The notes under the pieces: model-generated | Seen by the model: only the letters and a program-made list of their open reading frames with translations | What the model was told of the DNA's origin: nothing | Databases searched by the model: none | Made by a program: the position numbers and the translations under genes | Assembly (NCBI GenBank): GCA_031268685.1 | Contig: JAIRWW010000126.1 | Coordinates: 1-14,452 of the forward strand | Source: Azoarcus sp. | GTDB lineage: Bacteria; Pseudomonadota; Gammaproteobacteria; Burkholderiales; Rhodocyclaceae | Direction of reading: 5' to 3' | DNA length: 14,452 bases | In this document: in pieces, positions 1-6,380 of the stretch | Numbering within the stretch: the first letter of the stretch is position 1 | Layout: each line of letters opens with the position of its first letter

Positions 1-156
1 TGCGTGGCTTTTCATGCGCGGGCGCTGTCGAAGTTGGGCGCTACCCGCGCTGAGGTGGCGGAAACGCTTGGCGTCGCTATTCAGATGGGCGGCGGGCCTT
101 CAGTGATGTGGGCAAGCGAGGCGATGGCGGCGTTCGATGAATTTTCCGCCAAGTAA
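1..156 (+). CDS. Carboxymuconolactone decarboxylase / AhpD-like family protein, 3' end only
   Basis: The first 51 complete codons are open from the window edge to a TAA at 154-156; the start lies outside. The visible residues include a Cys and a His near the edge (CVAFH), then a GAT-x-x-E-V-x-E helix and an MGGGPS motif followed by a helical tail. This is the typical C-terminal pattern of carboxymuconolactone decarboxylase/AhpD-like proteins, small helical proteins that often act as peroxidase-like redox enzymes through a CxxC-x-x-H motif. Only the last Cys and the His of that motif can be seen, so the redox role is inferred. The gene converges on rsmG with a 29-base gap, so it is not in that operon. 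The family call is fairly safe; the substrate is unknown. Confidence 0.75.
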   Translation, partial: CVAFHARALSKLGATRAEVAETLGVAIQMGGGPSVMWASEAMAAFDEFSAK

Positions 157-185
157 AACACGGGCGGGACGAAGCCGGAATGGCC

Positions 186-839
186 TCACTCCCGCCGAAT
201 GCGCAGCAGATGCCGCTTGGCGGCCAGACCGGGCACGACGAGCGGACGCACATCTTCGATGCGCCATCCGGCGGGAAGGGCGGCGATTTCGGCTTCCGGA
301 TACCCCCCTTTCATCGCGTACAGCGCTCCATCCTCGCGGGCCAGATGCCCAGCCATTTGTACAAAACCGGCAAGGCTGGAAAAAGCGCGCGAGATGACGG
401 CTTGCGCGCCGCCGCCTGGGAGTTCCGGCGGGCGGATCGCTTCGGCCCGGCGCTGGATTACGGTTAAATTGTCCAGCTTCAATTCGATTTTCGCTTGCCG
501 CTGGAAGTCCGCTTTTTTGCCAACGGCTTCGACTGAATATACGGTCATATCCTGACATACGAGCGCGAACACGATGCCCGGCAGGCCCGCGCCCGAACCG
601 ATATCAAACAGTGTGCGCGGGCGGTCAAGCCAGGGTAATGCGGAGAATGCATCGAGCAAGTGATGCGTGATGACTTCGGCAGGTTCGCGAATTGCGGTGA
701 GGTTGTAGACTTTGTTCCATTTCAATAGCAATTCGCCAAAGGCCAGCAGCTGCGTGAGCAGCTCCGGTGTAGCGGCCAAGCCGAGCGCGGCCAGGCCGTC
801 CGCCAATTCCTGCCTGTGGGAAGCAAGCGCGCCGCTCAT
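186..839 (-). CDS. rsmG: 16S rRNA (guanine527-N7)-methyltransferase RsmG (GidB)
   Basis: A 217-residue protein, close to the usual length of about 207. RsmG uses S-adenosylmethionine to methylate N7 of G527 in the 530 loop of 16S rRNA; its loss gives low-level streptomycin resistance in several bacteria. The SAM-binding glycine loop is at about residues 79-88 ([10 protein letters not shown]), followed by the acidic strand end and the GKKADFQRQ helix. A conserved SRAFSSL motif sits at about 150-156, and the N-terminal W-N-K-V-Y-N-L-T motif near 41-48 is family-typical. I chose the ATG at 839 because it overlaps the mnmG stop by four bases (ATGA), the normal coupled arrangement, and because the family signature begins just after it. 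A longer in-frame extension to 1022 lies inside mnmG and has no family similarity. Confidence 0.96.
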   Translation of the reverse strand: MSGALASHRQELADGLAALGLAATPELLTQLLAFGELLLKWNKVYNLTAIREPAEVITHHLLDAFSALPWLDRPRTLFDIGSGAGLPGIVFALVCQDMTVYSVEAVGKKADFQRQAKIELKLDNLTVIQRRAEAIRPPELPGGGAQAVISRAFSSLAGFVQMAGHLAREDGALYAMKGGYPEAEIAALPAGWRIEDVRPLVVPGLAAKRHLLRIRRE

Positions 840-2725
840 GGATGCGCCGTCGCCATGCGGCGCTTGAGCCATACCAGCAAAAGCGAGATGGCTGCGGGCG
901 TCACGCCTTGCACGCGGCTCGCCTGGGCGATGGTTTCGGGGCGGGCCGCATCCAGCCTTTGCCGGACTTCGCTGGAAAGGCCGCGCACGTCGGCATAGTC
1001 GATGTCTTCTGGCAGCCGCCATTCACCCGCGTGCGATTGACGGGCGATTTCGTCTCGCTGGCGGTCGATATAGCCCTGATATTTGGCGGCAATACCGATT
1101 TGTTCGATAACGCATTCATCGTCCGTGCCGATACTGGGCGCGCCGGGCAGCAACAGCAGTGATTCCCAACTCACGTCCGGACGGCGCAGTAGATCGAAAT
1201 AGCGCGTCTCGCGCTCCAGCGGCTTGCCCAGCGCGCGTTCTTGTTCGGCGAGGGGTATGGCCTCGGGCCGCGCCCAGCTTGCTTTCAGCTTGGCCGTACC
1301 GCGTTCTATGGCTTCGCGCTTGGTGCAGAAGGCCGCCCAGCGCGCATCGTCGACCAGACCGAGTTCGCGCCCGGCTTCAGTGAGCCGCAGATCGGCATTG
1401 TCTTCGCGTAGTTGCAGGCGGTATTCGGCGCGCGAGGTGAACATCCGGTAGGGTTCGGAGACGCCGCGCGTAATGAGATCGTCGACCATCACGCCAAGAT
1501 AGGCTTCGTCACGGCGCGGACACCATGGTTCGCGGCCCTGCGCTTGCCGCGCGGCATTGAGGCCCGCGAGCAACCCCTGCGCCGCGGCCTCCTCGTAGCC
1601 GGTGGTGCCGTTGATCTGTCCAGCAAAAAAAAGTCCGCCGATGTCGCGCGTCTCCAGCGATGAGCGCAGATGGCATGGATCGAAGTAATCGTATTCGATG
1701 GCATAGCCGGGCCGCAAAATGTGCGCATTCTCCAGTCCCGCGATGGAACGGACGAGATCGAGCTGCACATCGTATGGTAAGGATGTGGAAATCCCGTTAG
1801 GATAAATTTCCTGCGTCGCGAGTCCTTCCGGTTCAAGAAAAACGTGATGGCTGCCGCGGTCGGCGAAGCGGTGGATTTTGTCTTCGATGGAAGGGCAATA
1901 ACGCGGCCCCACGCCTTCAATCACGCCGGTGTACATCGGTGAACGGTCAAGACCGGCGCGGATGATGTCGTGAGTGCGGGGATTGGTCTGCGTGACCCAG
2001 CAGGGAAGTTGTGCCGGGTGCTGTTCGGGCCGCCCCAGAAAGCTGAACACGGGTAGCGGCGTATCGCCGGACTGCACTGTCATTTTTGAGAAATCGATGC
2101 TGCGCGCATCGAGACGTGGCGGCGTGCCGGTCTTAAGGCGGCCCTGCGGCAATCCAAGCGCCTTCAGACGCTCGCCAAGCATGACCGCGGGCGGGTCGCC
2201 CGCGCGGCCAGCCGGGTAATGCGCCAGCCCGACATGGATCAGGCCGTTGAGAAATGTTCCGGCAGCCAGCACTACTGTCCGCGCTGAAAACCGTAGCCCG
2301 ATCTGGGTGACAACGCCTGCCGCGCGCCCGTTTTCCACGATGAGATCATCGACTGCTTGCTGGAAAAGCCATAGGCCGGGCTGATTCTCCAGCCGCCGCC
2401 GGATGGCGCTTCGATAAAGTCCGCGGTCGGCCTGTGCCCTGCTTGCCCGCACTGCTGGCCCCTTGGAAGCATTGAGGATGCGGAACTGAATACCCGCCTC
2501 GTCCGTCGCTGCCGCCATCGCGCCGCCAAGCGCGTCGATCTCCTTGACCAGATGCCCCTTGCCGATGCCGCCAATTGACGGATTGCAACTCATCGTACCC
2601 AGCGTCTCAAGATTATGTGTCAGGAGCAGCGTGCGACAGCCAGTGCGAGCCGCGGCCAGTGCGGCCTCGGTTCCGGCATGGCCGCCGCCGATGACTATGA
2701 CGTCGAAAGTAGTGGGGTGGAGCAT
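836..2725 (-). CDS. mnmG: tRNA uridine-5-carboxymethylaminomethyl modification enzyme MnmG (GidA)
   Basis: A 629-residue protein, the same length as the E. coli enzyme. With MnmE it installs the (carboxymethyl)aminomethyl group at C5 of wobble U34 in certain tRNAs, using FAD, NADH and methylene-tetrahydrofolate. The N-terminal Rossmann FAD site is at residues 10-18 (VIGGGHAG). Both cysteines implicated in catalysis are present, in [14 protein letters not shown] (C47) and [11 protein letters not shown] (C277). The C-terminal helical region that contacts MnmE is complete. It is the first gene of a leftward two-gene operon with rsmG and diverges from earP across a region rich in DnaA-box-like sites. 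Co-location of gidA-gidB with oriC is common in proteobacteria. No strong Shine-Dalgarno precedes the ATG, but the FAD motif begins directly after it, which fixes the start. Confidence 0.98.
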   Translation of the reverse strand: MLHPTTFDVIVIGGGHAGTEAALAAARTGCRTLLLTHNLETLGTMSCNPSIGGIGKGHLVKEIDALGGAMAAATDEAGIQFRILNASKGPAVRASRAQADRGLYRSAIRRRLENQPGLWLFQQAVDDLIVENGRAAGVVTQIGLRFSARTVVLAAGTFLNGLIHVGLAHYPAGRAGDPPAVMLGERLKALGLPQGRLKTGTPPRLDARSIDFSKMTVQSGDTPLPVFSFLGRPEQHPAQLPCWVTQTNPRTHDIIRAGLDRSPMYTGVIEGVGPRYCPSIEDKIHRFADRGSHHVFLEPEGLATQEIYPNGISTSLPYDVQLDLVRSIAGLENAHILRPGYAIEYDYFDPCHLRSSLETRDIGGLFFAGQINGTTGYEEAAAQGLLAGLNAARQAQGREPWCPRRDEAYLGVMVDDLITRGVSEPYRMFTSRAEYRLQLREDNADLRLTEAGRELGLVDDARWAAFCTKREAIERGTAKLKASWARPEAIPLAEQERALGKPLERETRYFDLLRRPDVSWESLLLLPGAPSIGTDDECVIEQIGIAAKYQGYIDRQRDEIARQSHAGEWRLPEDIDYADVRGLSSEVRQRLDAARPETIAQASRVQGVTPAAISLLLVWLKRRMATAHP

Positions 2726-2886
2726 CGGACAATCTGTGAAAACAGGAAAGAACGCGGGATTCTACGCTGGCAGCCTGTTTCGGCAAGCACAAGCAAGGCT
2801 GAAAACCTGCCCCGAGCCGAAGGCTGCTTCTTGTTTTATTTTTCTTTTAATTTAAAAGATAAAGAAGTAAACATCAGGGCCAAACC

Positions 2887-2895
2887 TGTGGATAA
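2887..2895 (-). promoter_or_regulatory. Perfect DnaA-box consensus 9-mer
   Basis: The minus strand reads TTATCCACA, the strong E. coli DnaA-box consensus. It lies 14 bases from the edge of the AT-rich tract and is one of several box-like sites in the mnmG/earP gap. Confidence 0.55.
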
Positions 2896-2941
2896 GTCTG
2901 GCATCGCGTATCGTGCAAGCGCTTCTACACATGAATGAACA

Positions 2942-2950
2942 GGTGGATAA
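2942..2950 (-). promoter_or_regulatory. DnaA-box-like 9-mer, one mismatch
   Basis: The minus strand reads TTATCCACC, differing from the DnaA consensus only in the last base. It has the same orientation as the perfect box at 2887-2895, 55 bases apart start to start. Confidence 0.4.
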
Positions 2951-3055
2951 ACGCTAACAATGCCTGTTGAGAGAATGTAGGTTCTTTTTTCCTCTTGCGG
3001 GAATTTGCCTGTTGTTCACAATGTTTTCAGCTTCATCCACCAACTTGTTCAAGCA

Positions 3056-4213
3056 ATGCATGCCAGCGCCGCCAAGCTCTTGCCGAAATGGGAAATCTTC
3101 TGCCGGGTTGTGGATAACTATGGGGATGCAGGCGTCTGCTGGCGTCTGGCGCGCACGCTGGCGGCCAGATATGGCGTAGAGGCAAGAGTCTGGGTGGACG
3201 ACTGGCCGACGCTCGCCAGACTGTGCCCCGAAGCGGTTCGGGACGGAAGCAGGACGGCGGGAGTCGAACTCAGGCATTGGAAGACGCCCTTTCCCGAGGC
3301 GGAAGTTGCCGATGTGGTTATCGAAGCATTCGCCTGCGAACTGCCAGCCGCGCATGTACGCGCGATGGCGGCGCGCAAGCCGCCGCCGGTCTGGATAAAC
3401 CTTGAATACTTGTCCGCCGAGGATTGGGTGCGGACTTGCCATGGGCTGGCTTCGCCGCAGCCGGAAGCGCCATTCGCAAAGTATTTCTTTTTCCCTGGTT
3501 TTACCGAAGGAACTGGCGGCCTGATACGTGAGCCTGGCTTGCTTGCCCGGCGGAACCGCGAGCAGGGCCGCGCGCGCGCTGAGTGGTTGCGCGAGCGTGG
3601 CCTAAGGCCGCCGCGCGAGGATGCTTTACTTGTGTCTTTGTTCAGCTATGAACAGCCTATGCTTTCGGCGCTGTTGCAGCGCTGGCGGACGAGTGAGCGC
3701 CCTTTGCTGCTGCTGACGCCCGAGGGCCGGGCGCTGGACGCCGTAGGCGCGGCGCTTGGGGTGAAGCTGAGGGCCGGAGACCAGTTGGAGCGCGACGCCC
3801 TGCGGGTGGCGGCGCTGCCGTTCACGAATCAGGACGGCTACGACGAATTGCTCTGGCGCTGCGATCTCAACCTGGTTCGGGGCGAGGATTCATTCGTGCG
3901 CGCGCAGTGGGCGGCGCGGCCACTGGTGTGGCACATATACCCGCAGGAAGACGGCGCTCATCACGTCAAGCTCGATGCGTTTCTCAAGCTGTACAGCGCC
4001 GGACTCGGGCTGGCCGCCGCCGGGGCGCTTGCTGGCTTCTGGCGGGCCTGGAATGGCCGTGGCGATCCGTCCGCCGCCTGGCCGGCTTTTGTACATGCCT
4101 TGCCGGAACTGGAGTCTCACGCCGGGAACTGGTGCACAAATCTATGTAAGCGCCCGGATCTCTCGGCTGCGTTGTGGCGTTTCTGCCGACACATAGCCGG
4201 GGAAACTGGATAA
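3056..4213 (+). CDS. earP: EF-P arginine rhamnosyltransferase EarP
   Basis: A 385-residue GT-B-fold glycosyltransferase that transfers rhamnose from dTDP-L-rhamnose to Arg32 of elongation factor P, activating EF-P to relieve ribosomes stalled on polyproline. The N-terminal signature is clear: [19 protein letters not shown], with the essential aspartates at D20 and D24 in this numbering. The C-terminal nucleotide-sugar motif [10 protein letters not shown] is at about 275-284 and includes the conserved glutamate. The [11 protein letters not shown] motif follows. The start is uncertain: I used ATG 3056, but an in-frame TTG at 3005 would add 17 residues and a TTG at 3080 would shorten the protein; none has a strong Shine-Dalgarno. 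Its substrate gene efp follows 59 bases downstream, the usual earP-efp pairing, which makes the assignment very secure. Confidence 0.96.
   Translation: MHASAAKLLPKWEIFCRVVDNYGDAGVCWRLARTLAARYGVEARVWVDDWPTLARLCPEAVRDGSRTAGVELRHWKTPFPEAEVADVVIEAFACELPAAHVRAMAARKPPPVWINLEYLSAEDWVRTCHGLASPQPEAPFAKYFFFPGFTEGTGGLIREPGLLARRNREQGRARAEWLRERGLRPPREDALLVSLFSYEQPMLSALLQRWRTSERPLLLLTPEGRALDAVGAALGVKLRAGDQLERDALRVAALPFTNQDGYDELLWRCDLNLVRGEDSFVRAQWAARPLVWHIYPQEDGAHHVKLDAFLKLYSAGLGLAAAGALAGFWRAWNGRGDPSAAWPAFVHALPELESHAGNWCTNLCKRPDLSAALWRFCRHIAGETG
3109..3117 (-). promoter_or_regulatory. Perfect DnaA-box consensus 9-mer inside the 5' end of earP
   Basis: The minus strand reads TTATCCACA. It is in the same orientation as the boxes at 2887 and 2942. 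It falls where earP encodes the conserved V-V-D-N motif, so coding constraint could produce it by chance; its value comes from the neighbouring cluster. Confidence 0.4.
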
Positions 4214-4242
4214 AATCCCGCCTCTTTATTTTTCTACAAACG

Positions 4243-4259
4243 GGGGCGGCCTGCGCCCC
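4243..4259 (+). promoter_or_regulatory. GC hairpin in the efp leader, next to the ribosome binding site
   Basis: GGGGCG (4243-4248) pairs perfectly with CGCCCC (4254-4259) across a 5-base loop. It is followed at once by the efp Shine-Dalgarno GGAG (4260-4263) and the ATG at 4273. It lacks a T tract, so it is not a standard terminator. It might modulate efp translation or decouple efp from earP. The structure is read from sequence; the role is inferred. Confidence 0.35.
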
Positions 4260-4272
4260 GGAGCTATACAGC

Positions 4273-4830
4273 ATGAAAATCGCACAAGAACTGCGTTCCG
4301 GCAATGTAATCATGGTCGGCAATGACCCGCTGGTGGTGCAGAAAGCGGAGTACAACAAATCCGGTCGCAATGCCGCCGTGGTGAAGATGAAACTCAAGAA
4401 CCTGCTCACAGGCACGCCCACCGAATCGGTGTACAAAGCCGATGACAAGTTCGAGATAGTCGTCCTCGACCGCAAGGAAGTTTCCTATTCGTATTTTGCC
4501 GACCCGATGTATGTGTTCATGGATGCCGAGTACAACCAGTACGAGGTCGAATCCGAAAACATGACTGACGCGCTCAAGTACCTTGAAGACGGCCTTGCCT
4601 GCGAAGTCGTGTTCTACAACGGCAAGGCAATTTCGGTGGAACTGCCCAACAGCGTGGTGCGTGAAGTCACCTATACCGAACCGGCAGTCAAGGGCGATAC
4701 CTCCGGCAAGGTCATGAAACCGGCGCGGATCACTACCGGTTTTGAATTGCAGGTACCGGCATTTGTCGAGATCGGCGACAAAATCGAAATCGATACTCGC
4801 ACCGACGAATACCGCAACCGCGTGAAATAA
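4273..4830 (+). CDS. efp: Translation elongation factor P (Arg32 type)
   Basis: A 185-residue protein, the normal bacterial EF-P length. EF-P binds between the ribosomal P and E sites and stimulates peptide bond formation at consecutive prolines. The loop that reaches the peptidyl-transferase centre reads [12 protein letters not shown], with arginine at residue 32. This is the residue rhamnosylated by EarP rather than the lysine modified by EpmA/EpmB. The three beta-barrel domains are complete, ending with the family-typical [15 protein letters not shown] motif. I chose ATG 4273 because it follows GGAG at 4260-4263 and matches the family N-terminus ([11 protein letters not shown]); an in-frame upstream extension has no similarity. 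It lies directly after earP, probably cotranscribed. Confidence 0.98.
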   Translation: MKIAQELRSGNVIMVGNDPLVVQKAEYNKSGRNAAVVKMKLKNLLTGTPTESVYKADDKFEIVVLDRKEVSYSYFADPMYVFMDAEYNQYEVESENMTDALKYLEDGLACEVVFYNGKAISVELPNSVVREVTYTEPAVKGDTSGKVMKPARITTGFELQVPAFVEIGDKIEIDTRTDEYRNRVK

Positions 4831-4861
4831 GCCTTCGCAGCAGAAGTTCCGGCAATCTCAT

Positions 4862-4888
4862 CCGCCTGAGTCTGTCGAAGGCGAACGG
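4862..4888. repeat. Partial copy of the dispersed GTTCG...TGTCGAA repeat
   Basis: The segment reads CGCCTGAGTCTGTCGAAGG followed directly by GCGAACGGG. It resembles the core of the inverted-repeat family seen in full at 12209-12278 and in degenerate form at 6151-6227, but the two arms appear collapsed into one. It lies between the convergent ends of efp and the diguanylate cyclase gene. CGCCT (4863-4867) can pair with AGGCG (4879-4883), so it may also act as a weak bidirectional terminator. Confidence 0.5.
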
Positions 4889-4906
4889 GTGGGTTTGCCC
4901 AGATGT

Positions 4907-6100
4907 TCACAAAACCTTGGCTGCCGGATTGAGGTTTACTACGATGTTGCCCGGCAGCAATGCTCGGGCGCGGCCTTGGCGCTTGGCTTCGTACATGCGC
5001 TTGTCGGCCAGTTCTACCAATGCGCGCCAGCTTTCGGTTCTATCGGCCATGGTTTCTGCAATGCCCACCGAAGCGGTCAATGGCGCGCCGTCGGGGCTTG
5101 TGCCCAAGCCGGTCGCAGTCAGGCGTTCGACGAGAACCGTCAGTTGATGGGCGGGGATGTCTGGGAGGATGGCCAGGAATTCCTCGCCGCCCCAGCGCAC
5201 CAGGGTATCGCTGTGGCGAAGCAGGCTGCGCAGGCGTTCAGTGATCTGTTGCAGAACATGATCGCCGGTATCGTGGCCGAAAGCGTCGTTGATATGCTTG
5301 AAATGGTCGATGTCGAAAAAAGCCACCGACAAGGGTTTTCCAGAAGCCGCGGACAAATGGAACAACAACCTGAGCGTTTCCATGCCTGAACGGCGCGAAG
5401 CCGTGCCGGTCAATGGATCGGTCATCGCCCGGTGAAGCATCGCTTCCATGTAGTGCAGCTGGCTTATACCGGAAAAAATGGACACGCATATCATCATCGC
5501 CATGCACCATATAACGATGAAGTGTTCTTCAAACGTTATACGTATATCATCAATAAAAAAACCGCCGATGGCGGTAATGAATGCCGGCAGCGACAGCAGG
5601 ATGATTTCGGTCGCGCTCAGGGGAAAAATCGCCAGACCGGCGAGCACGACGATGGGTATGAAAATATAAAACTGCGTCATTACCGCCTGAATGCCTACGG
5701 TGCTGCTGGAATTCAGCAAGATCATCGAAGCCACGTAGAAAACAGACGGCAGCAGCATCAACGCCAGCAGCATGATCATGGCGTGTGTATAAGGGCGGGC
5801 TTCCGAGAGACGGCGCGGCCAGCCCAGGATGAGAAGCATCAGGCCAGAGGCCAAGCGCAATAGAGTCAATTGCCACGAGAGCGGCGCTTCAAAAGTCATC
5901 AAGTCGACAATCGACCATAAAGGCACGATGACGGCGAAAATAAAAGATATCAGCTGAATGCGGGCAATGATAAGCGCGGCAGCATAGCGGCGGGCATACA
6001 GGCTGCGGTTGAAAGGAACAAGTAATTGCCAGACCTGAGCTGGCGAGATTTGTAGATCGGAAGCGAAGTGCCGGAAAAGCCGGCTGAAACATGAACTCAT
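4907..6100 (-). CDS. Membrane-anchored diguanylate cyclase (GGDEF domain)
   Basis: A 397-residue protein with an N-terminal membrane region and a C-terminal GGDEF domain, which makes the second messenger c-di-GMP from two GTP. About six hydrophobic segments can be seen at roughly residues 43-66, 77-95, 106-129, 137-160, 162-183 and 195-214, resembling integral-membrane sensor regions of the MASE type, though I cannot assign a named family. The catalytic domain starts near 222 (D-P-L-T-G) and carries F-D-I-D-H-F-K (metal-binding Asp near 263) and an intact GGEEF at 304-308. An RxxD product-inhibition site (RHSD, 295-298) lies five residues upstream of it. No EAL or HD-GYP domain is present, so it should be a synthase under feedback control. 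Its signal is unknown. It converges with efp and is transcribed alone, diverging from uvrA. Confidence 0.93.
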   Translation of the reverse strand: MSSCFSRLFRHFASDLQISPAQVWQLLVPFNRSLYARRYAAALIIARIQLISFIFAVIVPLWSIVDLMTFEAPLSWQLTLLRLASGLMLLILGWPRRLSEARPYTHAMIMLLALMLLPSVFYVASMILLNSSSTVGIQAVMTQFYIFIPIVVLAGLAIFPLSATEIILLSLPAFITAIGGFFIDDIRITFEEHFIVIWCMAMMICVSIFSGISQLHYMEAMLHRAMTDPLTGTASRRSGMETLRLLFHLSAASGKPLSVAFFDIDHFKHINDAFGHDTGDHVLQQITERLRSLLRHSDTLVRWGGEEFLAILPDIPAHQLTVLVERLTATGLGTSPDGAPLTASVGIAETMADRTESWRALVELADKRMYEAKRQGRARALLPGNIVVNLNPAAKVL

Positions 6101-6150
6101 ATTCTCTACAAAAATAATTGGCGCTTATTTACGGAAGCCCCAAACAATTC

Positions 6151-6227
6151 CTGTTCGTTGGAACTGAGCTTGTCGAAACCACAGATTTCGCGGGTAAAAT
6201 CCTTCGACACAGACCCAAGGCGAACGG
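6151..6227. repeat. Degenerate inverted-repeat pair of the GTTCG...TGTCGAA family
   Basis: The left arm contains GTTCG, then CTGAGCTTGTCGAA (6151-6178). The right arm contains CCTTCGACA, then GGCGAACGG (about 6201-6227), in inverted orientation, with the middle of both arms diverged. The arms match those of the better conserved copy at 12209-12278. It lies between genes, as such elements usually do. Confidence 0.55.
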
Positions 6228-6304
6228 AACTATGCATAGCTTCCTTTATTGGGTAAGCAATGTTCATGAATAGTACGGTATCGGAAAGATGCATCCGGCC
6301 ACGA

Positions 6305-6334
6305 TTTTTCACGGTCTGCCGCGTTTTTCACGGT
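6305..6334 (+). repeat. Two direct copies of TTTTTCACGGT upstream of uvrA
   Basis: Identical 11-mers at 6305-6315 and 6324-6334 are spaced 19 bases start to start, roughly two helical turns. That spacing suits binding of a dimeric or cooperative regulator on one face of the DNA. They lie 47-76 bases before the uvrA start. The function is inferred. Confidence 0.35.
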
Positions 6335-6380
6335 TTCGTGTAATGATGTACGACCATTACCGGTTTTTTGCTTCCGCCCC

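Larger units (their letters stand above)
2726..3055. other. Divergent mnmG/earP intergenic region; candidate oriC or DnaA-regulated region
   Basis: This region has no convincing gene. It holds an AT-rich tract at about 2829-2873, unusual against GC-rich surroundings, with a 6-base inverted repeat inside it (CTTTTA/TAAAAG, 2844-2858). To its right is a cluster of DnaA-box-like 9-mers. TGTGGATAA at 2887-2895 is a perfect consensus read on the minus strand. GGTGGATAA at 2942-2950 has one mismatch. TTGTTCACA at 3012-3020 and TTCTACACA at 2923-2931 are weaker, with two mismatches each. A second perfect TGTGGATAA lies just inside earP at 3109-3117. An AT-rich unwinding tract beside DnaA boxes upstream of gidA is the classic origin layout. 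The same arrangement could instead serve DnaA-dependent control of mnmG. Origin function is inferred. Confidence 0.5.
6101..6380. other. Divergent intergenic region between the cyclase gene and uvrA
   Basis: No gene is visible. The region holds a degenerate copy of the dispersed inverted repeat (6151-6227). It also has two direct copies of TTTTTCACGGT (6305-6315 and 6324-6334, 19 bases apart) and an inverted repeat GTAATG/CATTAC (6340-6345 and 6355-6360) about 20 bases before uvrA. The direct and inverted repeats could be operators. I see no good LexA box or sigma-70 promoter, and no clear Shine-Dalgarno for uvrA. Confidence 0.5.

Noticed and set aside
840..1022. N-terminal extension of RsmG by 61 residues
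   Set aside because: The extension lies in mnmG in another frame, has no family similarity, and the ATGA overlap gives a better start.
6316..6331. A LexA box upstream of uvrA
   Set aside because: The best candidate reads CTG-N10-CAC rather than CTG-N10-CAG and lacks the usual AT-rich centre pattern.
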